From Eudorina sp. 2006-703-Eu-15 (taxonomy: Eukaryota; Chlorophyta; Chlorophyceae; Chlamydomonadales; Volvocaceae), in NCBI GenBank assembly GCA_003117195.1, contig BDSI01000202.1, positions 62,001-126,000 on the forward strand: a stretch of 64,000 nt of DNA, read 5' to 3'. Made by a program: the position numbers and the translations under genes. Under the pieces are notes generated by a model, which saw only the letters and a list, made by a program, of their open reading frames with translations, was not told the origin of the DNA and made no database searches. The stretch's first letter is position 1. Every line of letters begins with the position of its first letter. This document shows positions 23,901 to 34,706 of this stretch, piece by piece.

Positions 23901-24321
23901 GTGCTCAGCCCATGTGTTCGTTGCCCAAGTGTGGATCGCCGGAAGCATGCCATATAGGATGCCTGCAAGGTTCGTGTGTGGATCAGAGGTGTGGGTCGCG
24001 TCAAAATGCAGATGTCAACATTCATTCATTCGTGTTCCCATTCGGTCCCTTTTTGCAACAGGATGGCAGTTACTGCTACGAGGTCGCCATCGCCAACCAG
24101 GACATGGCGGTCGTGCAGTGCCTGCAGCGGAAGGGTGTGCGCTGGGGCTGGGGGAAGACATGCTCCTCAGCCATGGTGTACGAGAAGGCTGCAGCGTGGA
24201 GTTCCTGTCCTGGCTGCTGGAGCAGGGCTGCGAGGTGGACTGGGAGGAGGCCTGGAGCGATGCACGCTTTAGTTACGATGCCGCTGTTCAGGATTTCATC
24301 AACGTGAAACGCGCGTCTTGA

Positions 24322-25791
24322 CGGAGCCGTTCGCGCCCGCGCTTTCTCGTTAGGGTAGGGAGGCGGCGGTATCGCGGCGCGCTTGATCCGCGGCCGGTCC
24401 GGGTTCGAAAGTAGAGGGCGCCGAAGAGCACCGATCGGTGTTGTGCCACCGGCCCGATGGGGCCCTGGTGCAGAACGTGCGGGACGAGAGAGCGTGCGTT
24501 ACGCTGGTGGTGCCGTACTGGACGGCGCAGGCGTGGTGGCAGCAGTGGTTGAATTTGGCCACGGATCCGGTGTTCCTGCCGTCGAACACGGCGCTGTTCG
24601 CACCGGGCGAAGGGGGCGAAGGGGGCTCGAGCTCCTTCCTTCCGCCCCCGCAGTGGCAGGTCGTGGCGGTCAAGGTGCAGTGGTAGACTGGGCACTCGCG
24701 CGTGGCACCCGCGTGGACGGGGGCGCGCCCCCTCGCTATGCACTCGACCTTCGAGGCGTGGGTGCGCCCCCTGTCGTAACTGACTTGGTTGTCTCGCATG
24801 TGCAGTCGTTCGCCCCCGGAGCAGATCACGAAGGGCGCCTCAGGTCCATCGCCCAGGTTGTTATGGCCCATGTAGGGGCGTCTTCTTGGAAGTCGTATGG
24901 TTCGTACTTTGCGGCCTTTGTGGGTTTTTGTGTGGCGGAGGGCTTGGAGTTCCTGCCTGCCACGCAGTACGCGGGGTTGCTCTGGGCTCAGTTCTTGGCG
25001 TCAAAGGGCACGGTGCAGGGCGCGCACGGCGCAGCCTTACTTCAGCGTAATTAACTCTGTGCACGATTTGCTAGGTTTCGCGAAGCCTTGTGACGGGGAC
25101 AATGTCTTGTTAGCGGCGTTTCGGAAGGGCTGGGCGCGGCTGCAGGTTTCTCCCTCCGCGCCGTCGTCGTTAGTGTTGGCTTTTATGGCGCCTGTATGAG
25201 TGTCTCCCGTCCGTGGCCGTATAGTCGGATCTCTTCGTGCCTCTGCTGTTCGTGGCCCTTCACTTCTGTCTCTTTTTGAGGCCGGATTCGTTGCTGTCAG
25301 TGGTGCGAGCTCGCGTCTCTTTGGTCGATGGCGAGCCGGTGTTTCAGTATAAGCCCCTTAGCTGGAAAGGTCGCATTGTGTCCCCCGAGCATGCGCCGGT
25401 TTTGCAGTTTCCCCTGTGCGGCCTCCCGTGGTTGCGTATGGCGTTGGAACAACAGCTTGCTCGGTCCCCGGCGGGGCTCTGGTCTGCGCGTCGGTCGACG
25501 GCGGTCGCAGAGCGTTGGTTTGGTTCGGTTCTCGCGCGCTGCGGATCGGCGCACTTGCGCGGCGTGCACACGTTGTATAGCCTGCGTCGCGGTGGAGCTT
25601 CGGCGGCGCGCGCGGCTGGTGTTCCGCTGGAAGTCGTGGAGGCGTTCGGCGGTTGGGCGGCTAATTCTTCGGTGTTGCGGGAGCACTACCTGGATATGGG
25701 GGTGCGCTCCTGCCCGAAGGCCGTCGCGTTTTCTGGCCCTCTAGCGGCGCGGCGCGTGACGCCGTTCGGTGTGCAGTACTTCAACCGCTAG
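24322..25791 (+). mobile_element. DIRS-type retroelement fragment: RNase H end plus tyrosine recombinase
   Basis: The frame 24438-24686 has LVVPYWTAQAWWQQWLNL, the conserved block after RNase H in DIRS polyproteins, and ends at a TAG. A recombinase follows. Its N-terminal SAM-like region (about 24840-25160) has SSWKSYGSYFAAFVGFC and, after a frameshift near 25030, YFSVINSVHDLLGF. Another break lies near 25196. The catalytic part (25237-25791) has box I FLRPDSLL, box II YSLRRGGAS, GGW and the nucleophile region REHYLDMG. The box II histidine position is Tyr. RT and the 5' end are absent. This is a decayed 3' fragment of a TOC3/DIRS-like element; the exact lineage is not determined. Confidence 0.72.
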
Positions 25792-26662
25792 AGGGTGCTT
25801 TCTCTTCTTTTGGCAATGAGTCGTAGCAAGAACTAATGCGGGCTTACGTTTTTGAGTAAGCCGGGTTAGCGAGGCGTAAGGCCTTCGGGGCCGGCAGCTG
25901 GACAGATGCTCGGCCCGCGGTCCGTGTTCTCAGGACCGCATAAATTAGCGCGTGCTAAGAGTCAGTCTTTATGTTGTTTTTGTTGTTCAGCACGCGCTCC
26001 CGCCCGCCTTCCCTGGGCGTCGCCCGCGTTTCGTTCTTTGCTCGTGGTTTCTCTCTTTCGGTTCATGAGGCCTGCTACTACGAAGCAGAGCCTTTCTAGC
26101 ACGCCATTCCTGTAACAGAAATGGCAAGGGCAATGAGTGGGAGCAAGGACTAACAACACAGGCCGGCAGGGACAGCTCTTAACAAACCCTTGCTGTTGGT
26201 GCCTAGCTGCCAACTGGCCATCATCTCGTAACTTTCGTACTTACATATTAAACGATGCATGTTATACAGCACAGCACGGCTTGGTGAATGTCGGGCCCGC
26301 AGGGCGCCTGCCCGTTGTTTGTTAATCCCTGTTTAATCGATGAACCTTTTCCTTTGTGCCGCACTCCTGATAGTGATTGGGACCGCAATTCTTAACGCAA
26401 TCTTAACCATACGTTTAAAGTATCCCAGGCAAAGCCACAGGTACGCGAAGAGCAGGTTCGCAACGCAGGACCTTACTGGTGTACTCCTTGCGGAGACCAT
26501 TCCTGCATGCATTATAGGAATATACAATTGCTGATATAGAGCATTTGTCGTTGTGCTAACTGCCTCAAGCATGGCGATCTTTGACGGGACGACACCGGAG
26601 TGGCTGCATCGTTCGCGCAGGCTGAGCCTCGGGGGTGCAGCTCCAAGCGTCATAAAAACGCA
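25792..26662. other. No gene; DIRS 3' region and 5' flank of the TPR/J gene
   Basis: A ~28 bp motif (GGCAATGAGT..AGCAAG.ACTAA) occurs at 25813 and again at 26131, as might be expected of the split repeats at a DIRS 3' end. The rest up to the ATG at 26663 should contain the promoter and 5' UTR of the next gene, with no element I can name. Confidence 0.4.
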
Positions 26663-29600
26663 ATGGATGGATCCTCGTCATCGCCCAACACAGAGCGACG
26701 CGAGCGCGATCGCCAGGCGCGCGAGGAACGGGACGCAGCGGCGCGCACCCACCAGGCCTATGTGGCCTCTGCGGACGCGACCTCCCGCAGAGCGGCGGAG
26801 TCCAACAACCCGGACAGCAGGTGAGACCCACATTATCGGTCATCTATACATGTACGTCAGTAGGCGCGCGGTTGTTGGGTCGCAGCGCTTTTAGACGCGG
26901 AGCTGCTAGCTTGCACCCGTCTCGGGGCCGATGTGCGGCGGGACCTCTCGCGCGCTGCCGCATAAATGAGGGGCCATACCCGCCCGCAGCCGTGTCATTC
27001 CGTCCTCGCCGACTCCGAGTCCCGAACAGTTAAGCCCAGGAGCCCGTCCCCGGCAGGAAGGTGGAGCCGAGCAGTGCGTCGCAGATGGGGTCATGCGCCG
27101 GACCACCCTGTCCGCTCCCCGTCCACCACCCACCCACCCGTCCTCACGCGCGGCCACACCTGCACGCAAGGACGCACGCAGGCATGCATGGGGATATGGT
27201 AGTACGGCATCGACAGGCTCCTCCTCGATGTACGGCACACAACCGAATCCGCCCATCAGCCACTTAATAGCTTGCCCGGGCACCTGCGGCATTGCGGTGC
27301 TGCGCTTTTTGAGTGACCGCCACCGACTGCATCGTGTCCAACCCGGCTCCCTTCCCGTCCTCGGCGCGTGTTGCCTGCTTTGACCCTGCTGCTCTTCCTG
27401 CTGCGCTCGTCCTCTGCTTTACGTAGCCGCCCCCCTCGCCCTCCGGCCCATGGGACCAGGTCCAACAAGCTGCGAGCAGAGGCCAACAAGCTGTACAAGG
27501 GCCTGGACGGACTGGCGCCCGTACTCGTGAGCACCAGGCTCAGTCAGGTGCGTGCGTGCGTGTGTGCGTGCTTGCGTGGGTGGAGTAGGCTGGCCGGCTC
27601 CTCCACGTATAATGTCACCTGTCCTCTATGAACCGTGCTTCCATGTACCCCATCATCTGTCGGGAATCTGTTTCAGAAGGGCCGGTGCCAGTCAGATGCT
27701 CTGTCCACGTTGACCCAAGTGCGATTGTGGCCTCGGGACGCATGCGGCGCCGTTCTGAGGGACCCGTCAAACACACCTTGAGTGACCCGGGGCCGGCCTC
27801 CCGACGCGTCGCTCCTCCTGTCGGAGCACGTACGGCAGTACAAAGTCCATTCACAAAGTTATGAGATCCCTATCCTTCGCCATCCTTCGCGGTAGTTCGG
27901 GGCGATAACCGCACCGCAACGAACCCCGTGCCTCTCGTGCGTTTGCGGTGCTGTGCCGCGCCCCAGACCGAGGGGCTGTACAAGAACGCGCTTTCTAAGG
28001 CGACCACCCCCCTGGAGCGGTCCTCTGCCGCCAAAAACCTGGCGGTGCTGTCCAAGCGCACCATCACGCTCTCCGACGCGGATGGGCCCGCAGCGCTGAA
28101 GCTGCAGGTAGGTGGGGGCGGCGGGAGCGAGGAATGAGAAGAGAACCCGAAGGGAGCCTGAAGGAGACCCGAAGGGAGAGCCCGAAGGGAACCCGGGCAG
28201 GTTATGTGCGGAGGACGGCGTGCGGGGAGATAGACATCCACGGAGGCGGCCACCGCGCACCGCGACGTCGACGTGGCTCGGCGGCAGCTGTCCATATGGC
28301 GCTGGGGGAACATACACGTGGTGGCGTGTACGGCGTCTGAGGCGGTCCTGAGGGAGCGGAAGCGGCGGCAACCGACCCGTGGGTCGGATGAGGACTCACT
28401 CGTGGGCAACGGAGCGGCGGCTGGTGCAGGGAGTAACGTCTCCGCCGTCTCCGCCCCCCCCAGCCGCCTCCGCCGCCGGCCCGTCTACGCCAACGCCCCA
28501 ACGCCTGCCATCACCTGGCGCTCACCCGCCGTTCGGAGTGAACCTTGGCTGCATGCCCTGGACCCCCGCACCTCACCGTACTTAACCTGACCTCCCATCT
28601 CACCTCACCTCACCTCCCACCCCACCTCACCCCACCCCACCTGGCGCAGGTCGAAGCGCTCAAATACTACGTGACGGCTCTCATTGCGGGCAGCGAGTGC
28701 CAGAGCATCGTCTGGATGGACGAGATCTTCTCGGCCGCCCTGGAGCTCATCAACAACGCAACGGGGTGGCGGGTGAGGCGGAAGCCAGGGGCCGGCGCCG
28801 GAGGAGGGGGAGGGGCCTCCACCCTACAAGGAGGGTATTCCGATGTCAGATGGGCCTTGAGGGGGCCTTATGGGCGGGGGAAGCGGACCAAGGGAGGTGG
28901 CGGGGGAGGGGTACGGGAAACTGAAAGGTATAGGAAAATTGGCGGGAGAGGGGTTCCACGGGGGTGTCGGGCAGAAACGGGAGGGCGACGGGAGGAATAG
29001 GATGAGGGCGGGATGGCGGCGAGGGGAGGGTCATGTCAGACATGGCTTGCTGGTGCCCCGCACGCGGAGGTCGATGGCGTGCTGAAGCAGATGGATTAGG
29101 CGGGAGCGGGCGTATGGCAGGGGGGAGTGGGCGTGTGGCAGGTGGGAGTGGGCGTTTGCTTGGGGCATCATTAGCAGCACCTCGTTCATCCCGATCCAAG
29201 TGCCAGCACCTCAGGGCGCAGGCCCTGTGAGGCTTTGCGCCGCCATTGGTGCGGGGAAGATGGCGAACAACATGCGACGCGGCCGGATGCCGGCTGGCGA
29301 TACTTGCTCTGCGGCGGCAGGGGCGGGTGTCGGTTCCCGGCGGGGGCACCCGCCCCGGGCGCGCCCGACCTTGCTCGTGCGTGCGCGCTTTGCAATCCGC
29401 GCTTGCGGCTGCCACTGCCGCGCTTTCTGCTCCTGTCGCTACCGTTGCTGCTCTCAATATTGCAACCGCTGCTGCCGCAACTGCAGTACCTGGACATGGT
29501 ACGGCAGCGGCCCAGCCTGGCGAGAGGGTGGCCGGAACCGGGGGAGGTGCTCAGCAGGTACGACGGCCGTACGACAACTGTCCGACTCCTGCATCACCCC

Positions 29601-32600
29601 CCGCGCGCCCGCGTGCCCAACATGACCAGTTTGATTCTGGTCTCGTTTTCTCTTCCCTCAACCCCAGGTCCTGGTTGTGTAAAGGCTGTTTCTTTTCATC
29701 CCGCAGGTCCTGCCCTGCCCGGCCCCGCTTCACTCCATCCGCAGGTTCTATGCGGCCCTCCCGCTGGCCTCCTCCTCCTCCGAGCGCTCCAGCCACGTGG
29801 CCTCCCTCAAGGCGCAGCTGTCACTGTCGCTGGCCAAGCACCTGCATGCGGAGGCGGTGGCGGTGCAGGAGTCGGGCAGCACGGAGCAGGAGTGGAGGTG
29901 CGGGCGGGGGGCCGTAGGGTAGTCGGATAGCTGGCGGTGGCTGGTCGGGGCAGCGTGTGCGTGGTGTGCGAAGGACAAGGCATACAGCGACCTCCGACGC
30001 CTTTAAGAAGATCACTGTTTACCCACGTCCCAGATCTGGGCGTGCATGTGTGGATGTTTAGAAATGAGCCCCATCCGACCCAAACCTGTGTTTTGTTTGC
30101 GACAAAGTCCCCTGCGCACGTGTGTAACCACGTGGTGATCAGGGGAATGCAATTGCCAACACTGAAACGGGGACGAGGGTGACGGCCGATGGTGCTTAGT
30201 GGTAGGTACCCCGCCGCCAGCGCGCACTCGTCGTTTGTACCTCATCATCAACTAGCCAACCAACTAACTAACCAACTGACAGCCGCGGACGGGCCCCTCT
30301 CATGTACGCGCCAGGCGCGCTCTGCAGCTGGTGGGCAAGATCAAGCCGCTGCTGGCCACTGCGTCGGACAATGCGGGCCGTGCGGGGAATGAAGATGCGC
30401 GGCAGGTGCGGTACGAATGTACGGCGATGAAGACAACTATGCACGTCGAGCGCAGGTGGTGGGGTAGCCTTCGAGGAAACCTGCCGCGAGCGGTTGCTGA
30501 TACCGTATCCGGTCGGCTGTTCGTTTATGGAATCGACCCGTGGGTCACTGCTGCCTGTACATCCCTATTTCGTGTTTTCTGGCAGCAGCAGCAGCAGGAG
30601 CAGCAGGAGCAGCAGCAGTAGTCGTGTTAATGGTGTTTTCAAGGTTTCTGGTAACAGCAGCAGCAATTGTAGTACGGTAACAAAGGTCAGAAAGGGCTCA
30701 CGGACCTTGGTGGGGAAGGTCTGAGGAGGCGTGAGCGGAATCAGCGGCCACGTTGCTTGGGCTATGGTTTTCGGGCAGCAGTTATACACGATACGCATCT
30801 ATCTACTGCGTCATCCCTGCCCGCAGGAGGCCGAGGAGCTGATGGAGGCGGCGGAGATTTGCGAGGCCATCTGCCGCAGCACGCAGGCCCGCCACAGCGG
30901 TGACGCGATGCTCAAGCACGTGCTGGGGGACTCGGAGGAGTTGAACATGGAGGGGCTGAGGCTGGTGGCCGACTTTTACCGGGAGGTGGGTGCGGCGGCG
31001 GCGTGTGGGCGTAGGGTGTAGGAGATGACTGAGACGGAAGCAAAGGGGGAGGCGGAGGTGGACACGAAGGCGGGGCCCTCTTAAATACGCGTGGTGTGCG
31101 GCAGCACCGGAACCACGTGGCGTGGTCGCATCCTGACATCAACGGTATCCTGAAAGTCAGCGCTACCGGTGGGGCGCTTCTGGGAGGTGTGGTTTCGGAG
31201 CATTCTCGTTATCGGTACCGTGATTGAGATCAAGCAGGACCGGCCATGAGGTCAGGAGCTCCCCGGCCAAGTGCTCCACCCTATCTCAGACCCTCTGCCT
31301 CGGGTTCCTCCTCCATTTACGGCCCCACCACCTCCTCCATTGACGGCCCAAAAGCCTCGTTCATGATCTCCTTCACTTCGTTACGGCCCAACAAGAGGTT
31401 GACCAAACCCCTAACGTCACCGAACCTCCACCTCCATCGCCGCTTAACTTCACCCCGGCCAGCTAAACGTGGCCCAACCCGAGGTGACCCCAGCCATCTT
31501 ACTATCTTGCCCCACAATCCCACATCACAATCAGGCGATCTCCCTGGCCCGTGATCGGGACCTGGAGTCGGAGGCGCGCGCGCACCGGGCCCTGGGCCAC
31601 CTGTACTGCAATGTACTGCGCATGACTCAGCGCGGATTGGAGCACTACAAGACCGTGCTGCAGATGGGCGTCGCCATGGCGCCGAGAGTGGTGCGTGTGC
31701 TGCTCTGCACTGCATTGCATGTGGTGCACGATCGGCGGCGGGGCGAAGTAAGGGGGCGGTTATGCAACTGTGCGTGTGCGTGTGATGACTGTGCGTGCGG
31801 CCCCTCAGTGCCGCCTTTGGCACGAACTAATTGGCTTGGACCAACCCCTGTCGCCTGTTCGGGCTACGCGGTTCACTCGGGTCACGTCCCGGAACTCCAC
31901 TGCTGGTGCTAAGGTGCCATTCTACCACATGGGCTTGGCCTCCACGCACATCAAATCGGTCCCTGCGGCCCGACCTGCCCCCCTGCTCCTTTATAATAGG
32001 CTCCTCCACGCCCCACCGACGCAGGTGTACGACACGGATTGGCACCAGGAGGCCCGCGCCGCGGTGCTGGACGCCCAGCAGCGGCAGGAGGCGGAGGAGG
32101 AGCGGCAGCGGCGGGCCAGCCGGGCGCCCTTCCTGGAGGAGCTCAAGGCGGAGCTGCAGGAGCTGGGCAAGGCGGCGTTGAAGGCAGGGCAGCGGGCGGC
32201 CGGGGGGCCTTGGGTGGGCTTGGGCGGGCAGGGCCGCGGTGGCGGCGCCAAGTCAGCATTGGGCGGGCAGGGCCGCGGCGCCAGATCAGCATTGGGCGGG
32301 CAGGGCCGCGGTGGCGGCGCCAGATCAGCAGCACTTGGGTATGCAGACAGGCGGGAGGCGGGAAGGAGGAAGGGGGGCTGTCCTGAGATCCGATGTCGCA
32401 GGGTCAGGGAACATCGTACTCCAAGCGAGCTTTGTTAAAATCGTGCCATCGTATATATTGCCGTACTCCGCAAGGAGCAAACACCTGTTATGTGTGCCTC
32501 CTGCGTTTTTTGTAAAAGTTTCTTTGCCCGACCTGCGTGTGTGCCGTGTTCTGCGCCTGTGTCGGCAGGGCGCACATGTGCTTGTACGGCATGTATACGA

Positions 32601-33487
32601 GAAGCACCCGCCGCCCGGCCTGCCCGCCGGGTTTGTGGTCACCAACGAGATGGTCCTGGGTGCGAACATCAAGGACACGCTGCGGCGGGCGGTGATCGCG
32701 TACCACCCCGACAAGCAGGTGTCGCAGCCGCGGAAGTGGCAGGTGCTGGCGGAGGAGATCACCAAGGAGCTCAGTGCCAAGTGGGTGGCTACCTGCGTGA
32801 CTGACCTCATTCTCCTTGACATTATTGCACACTGCTGGCATGTGTGATGGGCTTCATTCTCATTTGTTTACACATTCCATTGCATGTGTCGTGCGTGCTT
32901 GCTTGCTTGAAAGCATAGGGACCCGTCGCGGGTATGTAGGGGAGAGGATAGGAGGCTGTGCGTGTGTTTGGATGGTTTCGGAGCTGGGGACCGAGAGGCG
33001 TGTCCGCTCCGTGTGTACGGCATGTGTTCGACACCGCGTCCCTGTAATGGTAAGCATGTACGTTATACACAGGCTTTTCTCCCACCACAATCAGAAGTTC
33101 CCCAAACCGCACCCGATGGCCATGCATCGTGGCGGCCATCGCAAGCTTGCTGCACATACAGCTCCACACCTCCACAGTCCACACACCCAGTGACTTCATT
33201 GCAGAATTGCGACTGTGTGCAGCCGGATGCATTATATATTATACACACAGATAGATGCAATTCTGCAATGAACGCCGCGTCTGCAAGCAATGACGAACGC
33301 AGCGATTGATCCGCACGAACGTGCTTTTTTGCTTGCTTGATTGCGGGCACGCATGCATACCGTGTGGCGAGAGCGACTGGCGGGTGCGCGTCAGCTGTGG
33401 TGTGTGACCCGTGGGTCCGTGGGACGCCTCGCTCATCACATCCGTACTCTCGTTCGTACCCATCGCAGGTACCAAGATATGAAGTAG
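26663..33487 (+). CDS. TPR-like protein with C-terminal J domain (11 exons, 508 aa)
   Basis: Exons: 26663-26820, 27460-27547, 27967-28107, 28650-28772, 29707-29897, 30315-30405, 30827-30985, 31535-31690, 32025-32213, 32569-32780, 33469-33487. All have AG acceptors and GT donors; phases match at every junction and the total is exactly 509 codons with TAG. Residues 1-52 are charged (SPNTERRERDRQAREERD). Residues about 53-317 are helical repeats, with RAEANKLYKGLD near the start. Residues 318-369 form a clear TPR (LESEARAHRALGHLYCNVLR). Residues 370-432 are a Glu/Arg-rich helix. Residues 433-508 form a J-like domain with YEKHPPP and HPD at 478-480 (AVIAYHPDKQ), then KWQVLAEEITKELSAK. HPD is the Hsp70-stimulating motif, so a cytosolic co-chaperone role is inferred. 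Parts are duplicated at 551-2018 and 15791-17999. Confidence 0.85.
28585..28649 (+). repeat. CTCACC/CCCACC polypyrimidine tract before exon 4
   Basis: Short form of the tract expanded at 358-548 in duplicate copy 1, ending at the acceptor CTGGCGCAG. Confidence 0.7.
32214..32335 (+). repeat. Intronic minisatellite (TTGGGCGGGCAGGGCCGCGG), 3 units
   Basis: Three G-rich units of 27-42 bp at the start of intron 9 of the TPR/J gene, just after the donor TGG|GTGGGC. They stay open in the coding frame, which makes the exon look longer than the phase-consistent model allows. Confidence 0.75.
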
Positions 33488-34681
33488 CACGCAGCCGGCG
33501 GCGGTGGCGAGCGAGGGGTGACGGCGGATGGACCGGATGGACGGATCAGCAGCGGGCGGATCAGCGAGCTCCCGCGCCAAAAAGACCAGCAGCAAACCGT
33601 TTGTGCGGTGTGGCTCTGCGTTCTTGGTTGGCTGTATGTGTTGGCGGTTGACGTTTTTCGGCGGTAGGTCGGCTGCAGCCGCCGCGAAACACACCCGGCG
33701 GGGCGGGGCGGGTGTGTCACAAATTGACGGCCGTTCTGTATGCACTGCGTGGGTCGGTGAGTGCCGGCGGCAAAGACTTTTTGAGATGTATGCTGGCTGG
33801 GACATGCATACAGTAGTAGTGCTTCGCTCCGTAGTGTTTGGGGTGTAGGGCCGTACAGTGTACGACACCTGCCGGTATGCATGTACGTGCGAGTTAGGCT
33901 TCAATGCCATCCATCCGTCCCTGATTCCAGCGGGCCAACGAAGACTGTGCGTGTTGAGAGCTTGCGACTCTACCTATCTTATATGCTGCAACCACGCGCG
34001 AACGACGACCCTCGTACCACGCGTCGACGCCGGCGGTCGACGCACGCATATGTCATCATGCATCTAGCACTCATCATCGGTGTATGTCCCATAGTTTCGG
34101 GCGGGCGACGTCAGCTGCGTCTCAGTAGTGAGTCGACTCAAGCGCGCCCCTCCTCGGACGGCGGGAATGTCACTAGCAGATTAGCTAGCGCTTATGTCAG
34201 GGGACGAGCGAGGGACCGGACATCATCAGATGGTTACAAAGCTGATTCGTGGCTTCAAATACGTAGCCCAACGTAAGTAGTAGTCGATGCGTGATGACGG
34301 GGGCACACGCACACATGTACGTACAAGTAGTAAGCAAGGGTGCCATCCGTCCACCGCCGATCTGCGCGGGACCGAACTAGCGACGGAGTTCCGTGGGCTG
34401 CGCGGCTGCAGCTGTGACAACAGCAGATCGACCGTGCGTCACCGACGCCGACCGACCTAGGACCGACCATCGTTTTACAACTGCGAACAGCTGGAATCAC
34501 GCCTATCATGCCTATCCGATACATATAAATGCACCGGCGTCCAGCATGTTCGTCAACGCCGTAAGCAGTATAACTTATTAGGACCGCTTCGAACGAAATC
34601 GGTGTGGCCCGGTGTGCCCGCAAGCGCCTTCTTGTTGCGTACGTGGTAAAAGCAAGACGTTTGTTGTCGCTCGATCGATCT
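33488..34681. other. No gene recognised
   Basis: 3' flank of the TPR/J gene and intergenic sequence with lower GC and many TAGC/GTAC-type tetranucleotides. No domain-bearing frame seen. Confidence 0.5.
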
Positions 34682-34706
34682 AAACTAAACCCTAAACCCT
34701 AAACCC
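34682..34706 (+). repeat. Interstitial telomeric repeats (CCCTAAA)
   Basis: Three and a half units: AAACTAAACCCTAAACCCTA and on, of the TTTAGGG (plant/Volvox) type. C-rich strand on plus, which is the orientation of a left-hand chromosome end. Directly abuts the truncated LINE. Confidence 0.85.

Larger units (their letters stand above)
21914..24321 (+). pseudogene. Ankyrin-repeat protein of the algal F-box-like/ankyrin family, frameshifted
   Basis: The ATG at 21914 is the first after the satellite. A Pro/Thr/Ala-rich leader of about 90 residues precedes WVDLTPELQQRLAQHLPGND, the F-box-like start typical of large Chlamydomonas ankyrin families. Ankyrin-like repeats follow, such as AAASAGHQDVCEALLAKF, AARSGRAELVGWLLQRM and, in the next exons, AEAGNLEVVQWLHAQGG and FLSWLLEQGCEVDWEEAW. 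The frame shifts near 23150, again near 23555 and again near 24190, although protein similarity continues in each new frame. Probable introns are 23289-23340 and about 23780-24060, the second holding a SINE-like repeat. A stop lies at 24319. Three independent shifts argue for a pseudogene, though assembly errors remain possible. Such repeats normally mediate protein binding. Confidence 0.75.

Noticed and set aside
24385..24415. B-box-like GGGTTCGAAAG
   Set aside because: No A box or cloverleaf; it lies in the DIRS RNase H region.
31246..31823. Overlapping frames on both strands in intron 7 and exon 8 of the TPR/J gene
   Set aside because: Shadow frames; only the phase-consistent 31535-31690 exon has TPR character.
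32214..32438. Extension of exon 9 of the TPR/J gene through the G-rich repeat
   Set aside because: Reading on breaks phase with exon 10, whereas the donor at 32213 gives exact codon counts.
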